Origin: Clostridium yunnanense
GTDB taxonomy: Bacteria > Bacillota > Clostridia > Clostridiales > Clostridiaceae
NCBI RefSeq assembly: GCF_016595795.1
Contig: NZ_JAENHN010000010.1
Coordinates: 434,001 to 498,000 of the forward strand
Direction of reading: 5' to 3'
DNA length: 64,000 nt
Part shown: positions 55,164 to 64,000 of the stretch, one piece after another
How positions within the stretch are numbered: the first letter of the stretch is position 1
How the letters are laid out: every line of letters begins with the position of its first letter
Notes under the pieces: model-generated
Databases searched by the model: none
The model's input: only the letters and a program-made list of their open reading frames with translations
What the model was told of the DNA's origin: nothing
Made by a program: the position numbers and the translations under genes

Positions 55164-55192
55164 TTGACAACCCAGTTTTTACTAATTATAAT
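55164..55192 (+). promoter_or_regulatory. metY leader promoter
   Basis: TTGACA (55164-55169), 17 bp, TATAAT (55187-55192), directly before the first SAM riboswitch. Confidence 0.8.
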
Positions 55193-55221
55193 AAGAGAAA
55201 ACAACTTAAACTAAATAAAGA

Positions 55222-55365
55222 CCTTATCGAGAGTGGTGGAGGGATAGGCCCTGTGAAGCCCAGCAACCAGTATTTCATTATACATGGTGCTAAGTCCAAC
55301 AGCGTTAGCTGAGAGATAAGTATGTGTGTTTATCATACCTCTTTCTCAGTAAAGAGGTTTTTTTG
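55222..55365 (+). ncRNA. SAM-I (S-box) riboswitch 1 with terminator
   Basis: P1 arms CTTATC (55223-55228) and GATAAG (55315-55320) enclose the S-box core: GAGAGTGGTGGAGGGA, GGCCCTGTGAAGCCC, AGCAACC and GGTGCTAAGTCC. A terminator (ACCTCTTT / AAAGAGGT, 55337-55358, then seven T) follows. SAM binding should stop transcription. Confidence 0.95.
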
Positions 55366-55408
55366 TTTTACTGTAAAGGAAATTATAAAAATTAAATAGT
55401 TTTTATTT

Positions 55409-55590
55409 CTTATCAAGAGAGGTTGAGGGACTGGCCCTACGAAACCTCGGCAACCTTCAGATCCATTTATCTGAAAAGGTGCCAAATCCTGCTTTAGAAT
55501 CATTATCTAAAGAAAGATGAGAGATGGTAGAGTTTTGTGGTTAATTATACCTTCTTTCGTCATACATTTTTGAGAAAGAAGGTATTTTTG
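55409..55590 (+). ncRNA. SAM-I (S-box) riboswitch 2 with terminator
   Basis: P1 arms CTTATC (55409-55414) and GATGAG (55515-55520, one G-U pair) enclose GAGAGGTTGAGGGA, TGGCCCTACGAAACC, GGCAACC and GGTGCCAAATCC. Its own terminator is ACCTTCTTTC / GAAAGAAGGT (55549-55582) plus T5. It ends 41 bases before metY. Confidence 0.95.
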
Positions 55591-55618
55591 TTTATAAAAA
55601 ATAAAATATTTAAAATGA

Positions 55619-56923
<1,305 letters not shown>

Positions 56924-56948
56924 CTTAAATAGTTTATTATTAATGTAA

Positions 56949-57147
56949 TGAAATTAAGTCATCACTACATCCGATGCTTTAATGATCATCGCAAAGAATT
57001 AATATGATTTTCTCCAGTGAAACAGCTAAAACTGTATAACTCACTGCGTTCGGACAATACAGTTTATTAACGCTATTTCACTTCCGAAAATCATTTAATT
57101 CTAATTGCTTGATCATATAGCATCTCCGTAGTAATAACTTAATTTCA
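56949..57147 (+). repeat. Foldback repeat family 1, full copy D (199 bp)
   Basis: Same length as copy A. Terminal arms TGAAATTAAGTCATCACTAC (56949-56968) and GTAGTAATAACTTAATTTCA (57128-57147) pair at 18 of 20. Centre: GCTAAAACTGTATAACTCAC and TGCGTTCGGACAATACAGTT. It begins 25 bases after the metY stop codon, same strand. Confidence 0.85.
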
Positions 57148-57294
57148 AAAACTATATTAAGTATATATAAATAATTTTGCCTCCTAAGATATTAATCTTA
57201 TATAAATGTACTGCTTTTTGAAGAGTTTGTTTTTAATTCATTCTTTAGATATAAGGGGATATATCAATATATTTAAGGACAGGAAGCGGTATAG

Positions 57295-57346
57295 AATTAA
57301 CCTATTGATGATAAGAAACTACACCTTAAGCATCAATAGGTTAATT
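57295..57346. terminator. Terminator-like hairpin between convergent genes
   Basis: AATTAACCTATTGATG pairs perfectly with CATCAATAGGTTAATT around 20 bases, followed by TATTTTA. Probably ends metY or the aspartate decarboxylase transcript. Confidence 0.6.
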
Positions 57347-57458
57347 TATTTTATAGCTAATAGTTAAATCGATATGACAAAATATATAATGATATGTTCT
57401 TACTGTACCTTATAGTTGTAAGTTATGTATAAAGGTTAATATGACGTAAAGTTAATGG

Positions 57459-59096
57459 TTATACATGTGAAAATGAAACTTGCCATGAATGTACGTACTC
57501 ATCTAAAACCTTGTGAAGTACTTCGCCTATCCGTGAATAAGACTCATCATTTAGATTGGCAAGTGATATTCTAATGGACCACTCTGGACCATGAAAGCCA
57601 CTTCCGCTTAAAAGTACTATAGAAGATTCTTCAGCTAAACGGAATAAAATATCTATTGGTTTATGATTTTTTTGAAGATATTCAGCAAAGTCATCTCCAT
57701 AATAGTGGCAAGCCCATTCTAATAAATCAAACTCTGTGTAATAAGCAGCATCATAAGGGTCTTTTCGAAGATCAAGGCCTAAACCATCAAAAAGTAGTTT
57801 TTGACGCCTATGGCATATATCAATTGTCTGCTTTTTATATACATTTTTATCATCTAATAAGGAAAATGCACAGAAGAAAGCCATTTGAACCTGCTGAGGA
57901 GTAGAAAGCCCAGCGGTATGATTCAATGCAACCTGCCTACTGTCAGCAACTATTCTATCTATGAAAAGTACATTATCTGGATCAGAAGATAAATCGCCGT
58001 ATCTTTGCCTAAGTTCTTCTTTGATAAATTCTGGCTGCATCCTTAATAGTTTATCAAATACATTTTTTTCGTGTAGGGCTATGGTTCCTAGTCTCCAGCC
58101 TGTTACCCCAAAATATTTAGAAAATGAATAAACACCAATTGTGTTATAAGGTAAGTCAGCCATCAATGAGCGAAATTTAGGAACAAAAGTGCCGTATACA
58201 TCATCAGATATTATCATAAGGTTAGGGTTGTGATTGTTTACTATATCCATTATGATTTTAACTGACTCATTTTTCATTGCTACCGAAGGTGGGTTACTTG
58301 GGTTAACTACAAACAAAGCTTTTATAGATTTATCTTTAAGTTTTTCTAATTCATCTTTAGGATATTGCCATGTATGTGTGCCATCTTCAGTAAGTTCTGT
58401 CGCTCTTATTTTAATAACCTCAAGATTATACCTAGGTAAAAGAGGAATCTCTAGATATGGGGTGAAAATTGGGGTCATTAAAGCAATTCTATCACCTCTT
58501 GTTAATAGTTCATTTGCTATAAGTGAATCAAATATATAACACATAGCAGCTGTTGCGCCTTCTACAGCAAAGATATTAAAGCTGCCTTCTGGTGGCTTAT
58601 TATAACACATTTCTTGTACTAAATATGAATTAACAATTTGTTCTATATGAACTAGCATTCTATCTGGTGAAGGATAGTTATCACCTATTATTCCATCAGT
58701 AAGTTCTTGAACCCAAGTATCTGGGTCAAATCCTTTTTCAACTATGCCATAATCTATAATTCGTTTTAATAAATCTATTCCAGGTGCGGAGGAATTAGAT
58801 TTAACATAATTATAAAAGCGATCTGCAATGCCTTGTCGCCTAGGCATCCCTGCTAGATCGCCTTCGCACCAAGTTTTTCTAGTTTCCTGAACAGCAAATA
58901 ATCCGAAGGTGAAAAATGCTTCTCTAGGAGTAGCCGCAGTCCAGTTTGGATTACCTCTTCCTGCATCTAAAAGTGTATGAGCGCTTTTCTCCTTTTGTCC
59001 ACTTGCTAAACTGATAAGTCTATTTTTAAATTCAAATGGACTAATTTTTCCATAGATTTTTTCTAATTCCTCTCTTTGTACATTGAAATTATCCAT
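57459..59096 (-). CDS. asdA: Aspartate 4-decarboxylase (bifunctional with aspartate aminotransferase)
   Basis: A 545-residue PLP enzyme converting aspartate to alanine and CO2, larger than ordinary aminotransferases as expected. DAGRGNPNWTAATPREAFFTFGLFAVQETRK, GIIGDNYPSPDRML and the PLP-lysine segment SFSKYFGVTGWRLG are typical. ATG at 59096 follows AGAGGTG. In other bacteria it pairs with an aspartate:alanine exchanger (AspT) to make proton motive force; no such exchanger is adjacent here. Gene is monocistronic. Confidence 0.92.
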   Translation of the reverse strand: MDNFNVQREELEKIYGKISPFEFKNRLISLASGQKEKSAHTLLDAGRGNPNWTAATPREAFFTFGLFAVQETRKTWCEGDLAGMPRRQGIADRFYNYVKSNSSAPGIDLLKRIIDYGIVEKGFDPDTWVQELTDGIIGDNYPSPDRMLVHIEQIVNSYLVQEMCYNKPPEGSFNIFAVEGATAAMCYIFDSLIANELLTRGDRIALMTPIFTPYLEIPLLPRYNLEVIKIRATELTEDGTHTWQYPKDELEKLKDKSIKALFVVNPSNPPSVAMKNESVKIIMDIVNNHNPNLMIISDDVYGTFVPKFRSLMADLPYNTIGVYSFSKYFGVTGWRLGTIALHEKNVFDKLLRMQPEFIKEELRQRYGDLSSDPDNVLFIDRIVADSRQVALNHTAGLSTPQQVQMAFFCAFSLLDDKNVYKKQTIDICHRRQKLLFDGLGLDLRKDPYDAAYYTEFDLLEWACHYYGDDFAEYLQKNHKPIDILFRLAEESSIVLLSGSGFHGPEWSIRISLANLNDESYSRIGEVLHKVLDEYVHSWQVSFSHV

Positions 59097-59364
59097 ATAT
59101 AACACCTCTGATTTTTCTGTGATTTTCACATACTAATATGATTTTATAAAAGTACCTATTGTCTTCAATCAATTTATTACTTTTAAATACCAAAAGTCCA
59201 AAAATCTCTATGTTTTATATTTACCGATAAATATAAATATTATTTATCTATAATAGTGAAAGATTTTAAAAATGATTACTACAGTATTTGTGTAGGTCCT
59301 TAAGCATATATTTTATTGTCTATGATTAAGAATAATAATATAAATTTAAGGTGGTGCTTTTAAT

Positions 59365-59742
59365 ATGAAACAACATTTATTAGGAAGACAGTTGAAAGAA
59401 ATTAATTATGATGACAGGATAAGGCTTCTTTCTTTAGTCACAGGACTTACAAGAGAATACTTAAGGGATGAATACAAAAGAGATTCTAAGCATGAGGATG
59501 AGTTGCTTCTAAAGTATGGATATGATGTGAAAGTAGGAGAGCTTATTGAAATTATACAAGATTACACTAGGCAGTTTCCAGCACCTAAAATAAATAATCA
59601 GCAGTATGAAGTTGTTATAAACTTGAAAGATAACAATGGAGAAGTAATTGAAGTTGAATCTGGATTGCAAGAAACTTATTGCGATGCACTGTATGAGGTT
59701 GTGAAGTTTTTATTGAATAATAACTATATTGATTTACCATAA
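59365..59742 (+). CDS. Hypothetical protein (125 residues)
   Basis: Starts MKQHLLGRQLKEINYDDRIRLL and reads as a helical first half (to residue 70) and a mixed second half (YEVVINLKDNNGEVIEVESGLQETYCDALYEVVKFLLNN). No signal peptide or membrane helix. ATG follows AAGGTGG. A long foldback terminator-like element follows. Family not recognised. Confidence 0.75.
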   Translation: MKQHLLGRQLKEINYDDRIRLLSLVTGLTREYLRDEYKRDSKHEDELLLKYGYDVKVGELIEIIQDYTRQFPAPKINNQQYEVVINLKDNNGEVIEVESGLQETYCDALYEVVKFLLNNNYIDLP

Positions 59743-59767
59743 TTTAATGTTACATCAATAAAAAAAT

Positions 59768-59868
59768 GTTCCGTTACTAAAACTCAAATTATACCTACTG
59801 AAAAACGCTGGCTTATAGGTGCTAGCGTTTTTCAGTAGGTATAAATTAATAGTTTAAGTTGGAACCCT
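59768..59868. repeat. Foldback repeat family 2, copy 2 / bidirectional terminator
   Basis: A perfect-looking inner stem joins TTATACCTACTGAAAAACGC (59789-) with GCGTTTTTCAGTAGGTATAA (-59844), inside weaker outer arms ending GTTCC (59768-59772) and GGAACCCT (59861-59868). On the minus strand the end AGGGTTCCAACTTAAACTAT matches copy 1 at 51497. It lies between convergent genes and could end both. Confidence 0.6.
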
Positions 59869-59882
59869 TGAATATCTAAAGC

Positions 59883-60959
59883 TTAGTTGTTTATTATCGA
59901 GATACAAACAGGATTAGGTACATCTAAATCACATTCAAGCTTTTCTAATAGACCAGTATCAGAATTTGCTTTATATATGATTATTGAATTTGTGTTTTGG
60001 TTTGCTGCAATTAAGAAATTTCCACTTGGATCAAAGGAAAAATCTCTTGGACCTTCACCAAAGGTTGATATATAATCAACAAAAGTAAGTAATCCTGAGC
60101 TGCCATCAATTGCAAAAATTGAGATGGTGTCACTACCTCTATTGGAAGTATATAAGAACTTTCCATTAGGAGAGATTCTTATTGCTGCACCGAGATTATG
60201 GCCTTCGTAATCTTTTGGAAGAGAATTAATTGTTTGTAATTTTTTTATAGTCAACTCATGGTCTTGATAATTGTATACATCGACGTTAGCATTAAGCTCA
60301 TTTATAACATAGAAGAATTTCAATTCCTTATGGAATATTAGGTGACGTGGACCAGAACCAGGTTCCGATTGTATAACCTTTTTATTATGCTCGTCCAATA
60401 CACCGATGTTTTTATCAAAAGGATAAAAGGTTATAGAGTCTCTTCCAAGGTCAACCACTGCTAGATGTTCTTCACTAGGTGTAAGATAGCAATAATGAAC
60501 ATGAGGTTTTTCTTGGCGATCAGCAACTATCCCAGAACCATCTCCTGTATGTCTGATAACTGATGTAGGGGATGAGAGAGTGCCGTCTTCTTTTATTGGA
60601 AGCACTGTTATAGTAGCTTCATGATAATTGCCAGCAAAGACATATTTATAATCGTTATCAAAGGAAAGATGACAAGGGGATTTTCCTTCATCTAAAGCAG
60701 TATTTAATTCAGTAAGAGTGTTATCAGTGTTAATCTTGAAAGCGCTAACTCCTCCAAAATCTTGTTGTTTTAATACAGCGTATAATAAGCTTTTTTCTTT
60801 GCAAGTAATTACGTATGTAGGATGTGCAAGTGTAGCAACTGGCTGTAGATTGTCTACTTTATGGTTTTTGTGATCGAATTCAAATGAATATATCCCTTTA
60901 CTGTCACCGTAGGTATATGTTCCTACGTAAACTATGGATTTATCATTGTTTGTGTTCAT
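59883..60959 (-). CDS. Lactonase family protein (6-phosphogluconolactonase-like beta-propeller)
   Basis: A 358-residue protein of the YkgB/Pgl beta-propeller family. VYVGTYTYGDSKGIYSFEFD at the start, HPTYVITCKEKSLLYAV, LAVVDLGRDSITFYPFD, GSGPRHLIFHKELKFFYVINELNANVDVYN and GEGPRDFSFDPSGNFLIAANQNTNSI are repeated blades. It may hydrolyse 6-phosphogluconolactone, though many members have other roles. ATG at 60959 follows TTGGAGG. Monocistronic. Confidence 0.9.
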   Translation of the reverse strand: MNTNNDKSIVYVGTYTYGDSKGIYSFEFDHKNHKVDNLQPVATLAHPTYVITCKEKSLLYAVLKQQDFGGVSAFKINTDNTLTELNTALDEGKSPCHLSFDNDYKYVFAGNYHEATITVLPIKEDGTLSSPTSVIRHTGDGSGIVADRQEKPHVHYCYLTPSEEHLAVVDLGRDSITFYPFDKNIGVLDEHNKKVIQSEPGSGPRHLIFHKELKFFYVINELNANVDVYNYQDHELTIKKLQTINSLPKDYEGHNLGAAIRISPNGKFLYTSNRGSDTISIFAIDGSSGLLTFVDYISTFGEGPRDFSFDPSGNFLIAANQNTNSIIIYKANSDTGLLEKLECDLDVPNPVCISIINN

Positions 60960-61103
60960 ACAATTAACCTCCAAATGTTATCCCAATATAAATTATGAGA
61001 TTATTAAAAACTTTATAATAAATTGTCTTAGTTAAATTATACCTTAGTATAAATAGGTAGGTAAATGTATTATTCACTCTACCTATTTTCTAAAACAGAA
61101 AAA

Positions 61104-61415
61104 TTATCCTAAAAATTCAGGAGTTTCTTGATAATCTGATCGAATGGCCTTTTGTACTATAGTAAATTCTACATTATTACTGATATCATCTACAGAAAAT
61201 TCGTATATTGTTCCACAATTCTTACAATGTAGAAAATCTTTTTCTTTAATTTTTTTTCTGTCATCAAACATAAAAGGTGTTTCTTCTGCCCTTCTAATGG
61301 ATCTATCAGAACTTGAACTGCTTATATCGTATGTATAAACATATGTAGCTTCACGTTTAATCTCTAAATTATTGCTAGAGCACTTTTGGCACTTTAAGTT
61401 ACTATCCATACTCAT
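61104..61415 (-). CDS. Small zinc-ribbon protein (103 residues)
   Basis: Two CxxC pairs, CQKCSSNNLEI near residue 9 and CKNCGTIYEF near residue 64, frame a Ser/Arg-rich insert (SSSSSDRSIRR); this is a split zinc ribbon. ATG at 61415 follows AAAGGAA; an ATG at 61409 is possible. No family name is recognised and no neighbour gives context. Confidence 0.7.
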   Translation of the reverse strand: MSMDSNLKCQKCSSNNLEIKREATYVYTYDISSSSSDRSIRRAEETPFMFDDRKKIKEKDFLHCKNCGTIYEFSVDDISNNVEFTIVQKAIRSDYQETPEFLG

Positions 61416-61445
61416 AATAAATTTCCTTTCTGTATCTAAAACTTA

Positions 61446-61508
61446 TATAAAGATGAATTACTTCGATTTAAAAATATTGATTTAAGTGCGAAGTAGTTCA
61501 TCTTTATA
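61446..61508. repeat. Hairpin element (family 3), copy 2
   Basis: TATAAAGATGAATTACTTCG (61446-61465) pairs with CGAAGTAGTTCATCTTTATA (61489-61508) with one mismatch. The GATRAACTACTTC core equals that at 20126-20217. Confidence 0.5.
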
Positions 61509-61678
61509 GTATTGCTTTATAAAGTAATTTTTAAACAAATATATAATATTTGTTTAATTCATGCACCAATGTGGAATTATATAATTACAATTTTTGTTGC
61601 AATTAGTAAGGTATTTTGGTAAATTGTTGAATATAAATATAAAATAATTTGGTATCATACTATTTTTAAGGGGGATTT

Positions 61679-62728
61679 ATGAATAAATTATATTATATGC
61701 TTATTTTTATACCAATTTCTTTTTTATCTAAAGAAGTGTTCCATCTAAGCCCTATATTAACATTTATATTTACAGCCTTAGCGATAATACCGCTTGCTGG
61801 ACTTATGGGAGAAGCGACGGAAGAGTTGTCAGTATATCTTGGATCAAGACTTGGAGGATTTCTAAATGCTACTTTTGGAAATGCTACTGAATTAATACTT
61901 GCTATATTTTCACTTAAGGCAGGGCTGCTTGAAGTAGTTAAAGCATCTATTGCAGGATCAATAATAGGAAATATTTTATTAGTGCTTGGTGCAAGTATGT
62001 TTATTGGAGGAACTAAGTTTAAAGTGCAGAAGTTCTCTAAAAACAGCATCAATTTTTCTTTGAGCATGCTTACCTTCGCGATAATAGGGGTAATAATACC
62101 TGCAGCCTTTACTAATAATATTACTGTAGATGATGTTAATCCTATGAAATACGAGAATTTGAGTGTTTTAATAGCTATTATAATGTTACTTATATATATA
62201 AGTAGTTTATATTTTTCGTTTTTTACGCATAAAGATATATTCGGAACTGAGCATGAAGCTCTTACAGGAAAATGGAGTAAGAAGAAAAGTATAATAGTAT
62301 TGGTAGTTGCAACTATATTTGTTGCTTTTGAGAGTGAGTTTCTCGTATCAAGTATAGAACCTATGACAGAACAACTACATTTAAGTAACTTATTTGTTGG
62401 ACTAATAATACTTCCTATAATAGGAAATGCTGCAGAGCATTCAACTGCTATAGTTACTGCACTAAAGAACAAGATGGATATATCAGTAGAGATAGCTATA
62501 GGATCAAGTCTACAAATAATCCTTTTTGTTGCACCAGTTTTAGTTCTATTGAGCTTAGTTTTTACACCTATGGCTTTAATATTTAATAAATACGAATTGA
62601 TTTCGCTAGTATTAGCTGTTATTATTGCAAATAAGGTTGCATATGATGGGGAGTCTAACTGGCTTGAAGGACTGCAGTTGATGAGTGTTTACTTAATAGT
62701 TGCTGTAGCGTGTTTTATAGTGGGTTAA
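61679..62728 (+). CDS. Calcium/proton exchanger (CaxA/ChaA family)
   Basis: A 349-residue cation/H+ antiporter with about eleven helices. The two alpha repeats are visible: GFLNATFGNATELILAIFSLKAG and LFVGLIILPIIGNAAEHSTAIVTALKNKMDISVEIAIGSSLQIILFVAP, with the conserved Glu residues in GNATE and GNAAEH. ATG follows AGGGGGAT. Monocistronic with a strong terminator. It expels Ca2+, complementing the P-type ATPase upstream. Confidence 0.94.
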   Translation: MNKLYYMLIFIPISFLSKEVFHLSPILTFIFTALAIIPLAGLMGEATEELSVYLGSRLGGFLNATFGNATELILAIFSLKAGLLEVVKASIAGSIIGNILLVLGASMFIGGTKFKVQKFSKNSINFSLSMLTFAIIGVIIPAAFTNNITVDDVNPMKYENLSVLIAIIMLLIYISSLYFSFFTHKDIFGTEHEALTGKWSKKKSIIVLVVATIFVAFESEFLVSSIEPMTEQLHLSNLFVGLIILPIIGNAAEHSTAIVTALKNKMDISVEIAIGSSLQIILFVAPVLVLLSLVFTPMALIFNKYELISLVLAVIIANKVAYDGESNWLEGLQLMSVYLIVAVACFIVG

Positions 62729-62743
62729 TAGGAAATAACTTTT

Positions 62744-62785
62744 AATACTAAAGTGGTATATCTTAAGGTATACCACTTTAGTATT
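62744..62785 (+). terminator. Strong rho-independent terminator
   Basis: AATACTAAAGTGGTATA pairs perfectly with TATACCACTTTAGTATT; a T8 run comes about 10 bases later. Confidence 0.8.
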
Positions 62786-62920
62786 AAATATTATATTTTT
62801 TTTAATGAAATCGTCTATTTTAAGAATAGATAACTTTAAAATCAAAAATATAAAATTGATTACGAAGTATTGTAATTGTATTTAGAATAAACCTAAAATA
62901 TAACTAAAGAGGTGATAGAA

Positions 62921-63226
62921 ATGGCAAAAGTAAATGCTAGAAACAATGACTTTTTGAATACTGCAAAAACAAAAGCATCTCCAAAGATATACTCAATCCT
63001 AGTTGATTTGGTTAATGGTGGAGATGAGGAACTTGCTGAACTGGTTTTAAAAATAGACTATCTTCTGCAATATGCAAGCTCATGTATAAAGGATAAAGAT
63101 TGGGAAGAGGCAAGAGAAAGTCTTGATAAAGCTAAAAATAGAATAGAAAAGTTAGAGGCGAGTAATGTAGATACAGAATATATTAGATATCTCTATGAAG
63201 GAATAGAAAGTAAGTGTAAAAGATAA
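62921..63226 (+). CDS. Hypothetical helical protein (101 residues)
   Basis: Starts MAKVNARNNDFLNTAKTKAS; the rest is helical and charged (LAELVLKIDYLLQYASSCIKDKDWEEARESLDKAKNRIEKLEAS), rather like a TPR-type helical pair. ATG at 62921 follows AGAGGTGATAG. No family is recognised. A 28-residue basic gene follows and may share the transcript. Confidence 0.7.
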   Translation: MAKVNARNNDFLNTAKTKASPKIYSILVDLVNGGDEELAELVLKIDYLLQYASSCIKDKDWEEARESLDKAKNRIEKLEASNVDTEYIRYLYEGIESKCKR

Positions 63227-63316
63227 AACTCTAACATCGAAGTAATAATTCTATTCCCTGAAACATATAGATAAACAACTTGAATTAATAATATTTGTGT
63301 GCCAGGGGGAGATATT

Positions 63317-63403
63317 ATGCCTGATAAGGGAAAGAGCAAGAGTGGTTCAACAAAAAATAACGGTAAGAAGCAAGACACTAAGAAAAACCCAAAGAAAAAG
63401 TAA
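63317..63403 (+). CDS. Very small basic protein (28 residues)
   Basis: A 28-codon frame with a strong AGGGGGAG site six bases before ATG. The product is almost wholly Lys, Ser, Gly, Asn (begins MPDKGKSKSGSTKNNGKK, ends NPKKK), with no hydrophobic residues; it may bind nucleic acid or be spore-associated. The terminator just downstream supports a real transcript end. Confidence 0.55.
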   Translation: MPDKGKSKSGSTKNNGKKQDTKKNPKKK

Positions 63404-63445
63404 TCGTTTATAAACTAATAGTTTTACTTTATTTAAGAAGTAAAC

Positions 63446-63470
63446 AAACCAGCAGAAATGCTGGTTTTTT
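63446..63470 (+). terminator. Rho-independent terminator
   Basis: AAACCAGC pairs with GCTGGTTT around AGAAAT, followed by a six-T run. Ends the small-gene transcript. Confidence 0.88.
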
Positions 63471-63479
63471 CATATGCAC

Positions 63480-63679
63480 TGAAATTAAAGTGTCTCTACT
63501 TCCTATGCTTTAATGAGCTACGTATAGAATTAATATAATTTTCTTCGATTACATAGCTAAAACTGTATAACTCACTTCGTTCGGACAATACAGTTTTTTA
63601 ACGCTATTTCATCTCAGAAAATTATTTAATTCTAGTTACTTGCTCATATAGCATCTCCAGTAGAAATACTTTAATTTTA
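63480..63679 (+). repeat. Foldback repeat family 1, full copy E (200 bp)
   Basis: TGAAATTAAAGTGTCTCTACT at the left pairs with AGTAGAAATACTTTAATTTTA at the right. Centre GCTAAAACTGTATAACTCAC, then TTCGTTCGGACAATACAGTTTTTTAACG. Same orientation as the other copies, 76 bases after the 28-residue gene and just past its terminator. Confidence 0.85.
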
Positions 63680-63709
63680 AGGAGTATTAAAAAACTTATA
63701 ATAGGGAAA

Positions 63710-63903
63710 AGAAATTATTATAGTTTTGATGCTTTTATAATAGCCGTGAAGAATTAATATAATTTTCTTCTATGCACATGGCTAAAACTGTAAACTCACT
63801 ACGTTCGAACAGTACAGTTTATTAACGCCATTCCATCTGAAAAAATCATTTAATTCTAATAGCTCGCTCATAGAGCGTCTCCTGGATAACCAATTAATTT
63901 CAA
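63710..63903 (+). repeat. Foldback repeat family 1, copy F with eroded left end
   Basis: The left arm is diverged (GAAATTATTATAG), but the centre (GGCTAAAACTGTAAACTCAC, CGTTCGAACAGTACAG) and right end (TAGCTCGCTCATAGAGCGTC, CCAATTAATTTCAA) match. A further partial copy seems to start near 63948 (CTATGCTTTGATGA) and runs off the window. Confidence 0.75.
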
Positions 63904-64000
63904 TGGTATATTAAAAAGCTTATAAATAGTAAAAAAGAAGCACCTCCACCTTCTATGCTTTGATGAAGTTTGTAGTTAAATACCTGGATATGGATGTACC

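Noticed and set aside
61693-62472. 259-codon minus-strand frame inside the cation exchanger gene
   Set aside because: Antisense shadow of a well-supported membrane protein; no ribosome binding site and peptide rich in residues expected from reverse-reading hydrophobic codons.
63480-64000. CRISPR array at the right edge
   Set aside because: The repeats are about 200 bp, self-complementary and not separated by short unique spacers.

Overview
This 64 kb window is low-GC, densely coding chromosomal DNA from a spore-forming Firmicute, most probably a Clostridium in the strict sense. The evidence is a GerK-type germinant receptor operon, a cotJABC spore-coat operon with a SigE-like promoter, a CBO0543-family membrane protein, strong GGAGG ribosome binding sites, AT-rich third codon positions, and the typical riboswitches (SAM-I, yybP-ykoY). 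I see no rRNA, tRNA, CRISPR array, IS transposase or prophage.

Layout. 1-4.6 kb: a cut-off PadR regulator, a MerR/GyrI-like regulator, pyroglutamyl peptidase, and a PadR/DUF2812/zinc-ribbon cluster. 4.8-6.4 kb: a membrane-anchored GH13 amylase. 6.8-11.5 kb: a Fur-controlled siderophore/heme ABC importer whose gene gaps carry foldback repeats. 11.7-12.6 kb: a LytTR/DUF3021 pair. 12.7-20.1 kb: an SDR dehydrogenase, a large MMPL/RND exporter and a NarL-type two-component system, apparently tied together by a shared promoter motif. 20.4-28.8 kb: chemotaxis receptor, HxlR regulator, isochorismatase-like hydrolase, CBO0543 protein, BrnQ transporter, DUF4825 lipoprotein and an orphan hybrid-less sensor kinase. 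29.0-31.2 kb: a GT2/GT-C glycosyltransferase pair. 31.2-37.1 kb: a complete urease operon in the order ureA-B-C-E-F-G-D. 37.2-41.9 kb: a PadR regulator with a divergent SEDS (FtsW/RodA-like) protein, a methyltransferase, a MORN-repeat protein, a short AraC regulator and an orphan ClpP. 42.3-46.3 kb: gerKA-KB-KC plus an untracked 58-residue fourth gene. 46.5-50.6 kb: a small alarmone synthetase and a manganese-riboswitch-controlled P-type ATPase. 50.9-55.0 kb: two small genes, a 1.2 kb non-coding stretch, a secreted GH64 beta-1,3-glucanase and cotJABC. 55.2-64 kb: tandem SAM-I riboswitches before metY, aspartate 4-decarboxylase, lactonase, zinc-ribbon protein, Ca2+/H+ antiporter, small proteins and a run of foldback repeats at the right edge.

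The most interesting signals lie in how genes are controlled. (i) Three promoters (SDR, MMPL exporter, histidine kinase) carry the same TGCCN2AAGGTACA box one base from a TTGTTN -35 hexamer; two have it as 22-bp-spaced direct repeats. This looks like the regulon of the NarL-type regulator encoded here. (ii) All three PadR genes have the same operator plan: two 17-bp 6-5-6 palindromes, one between -35 and -10 and one 26-31 bp downstream. (iii) A 199-200 bp foldback repeat recurs at least six times, always on the same strand and, in four cases, 8-25 bases after a stop codon. (iv) The ger operon ends in an overlapping two-helix small protein gene resembling the D subunits of some Bacillus receptors. 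(v) A second foldback family and several leader-like hairpins (upstream of urease, around the chemotaxis gene) remain unexplained.
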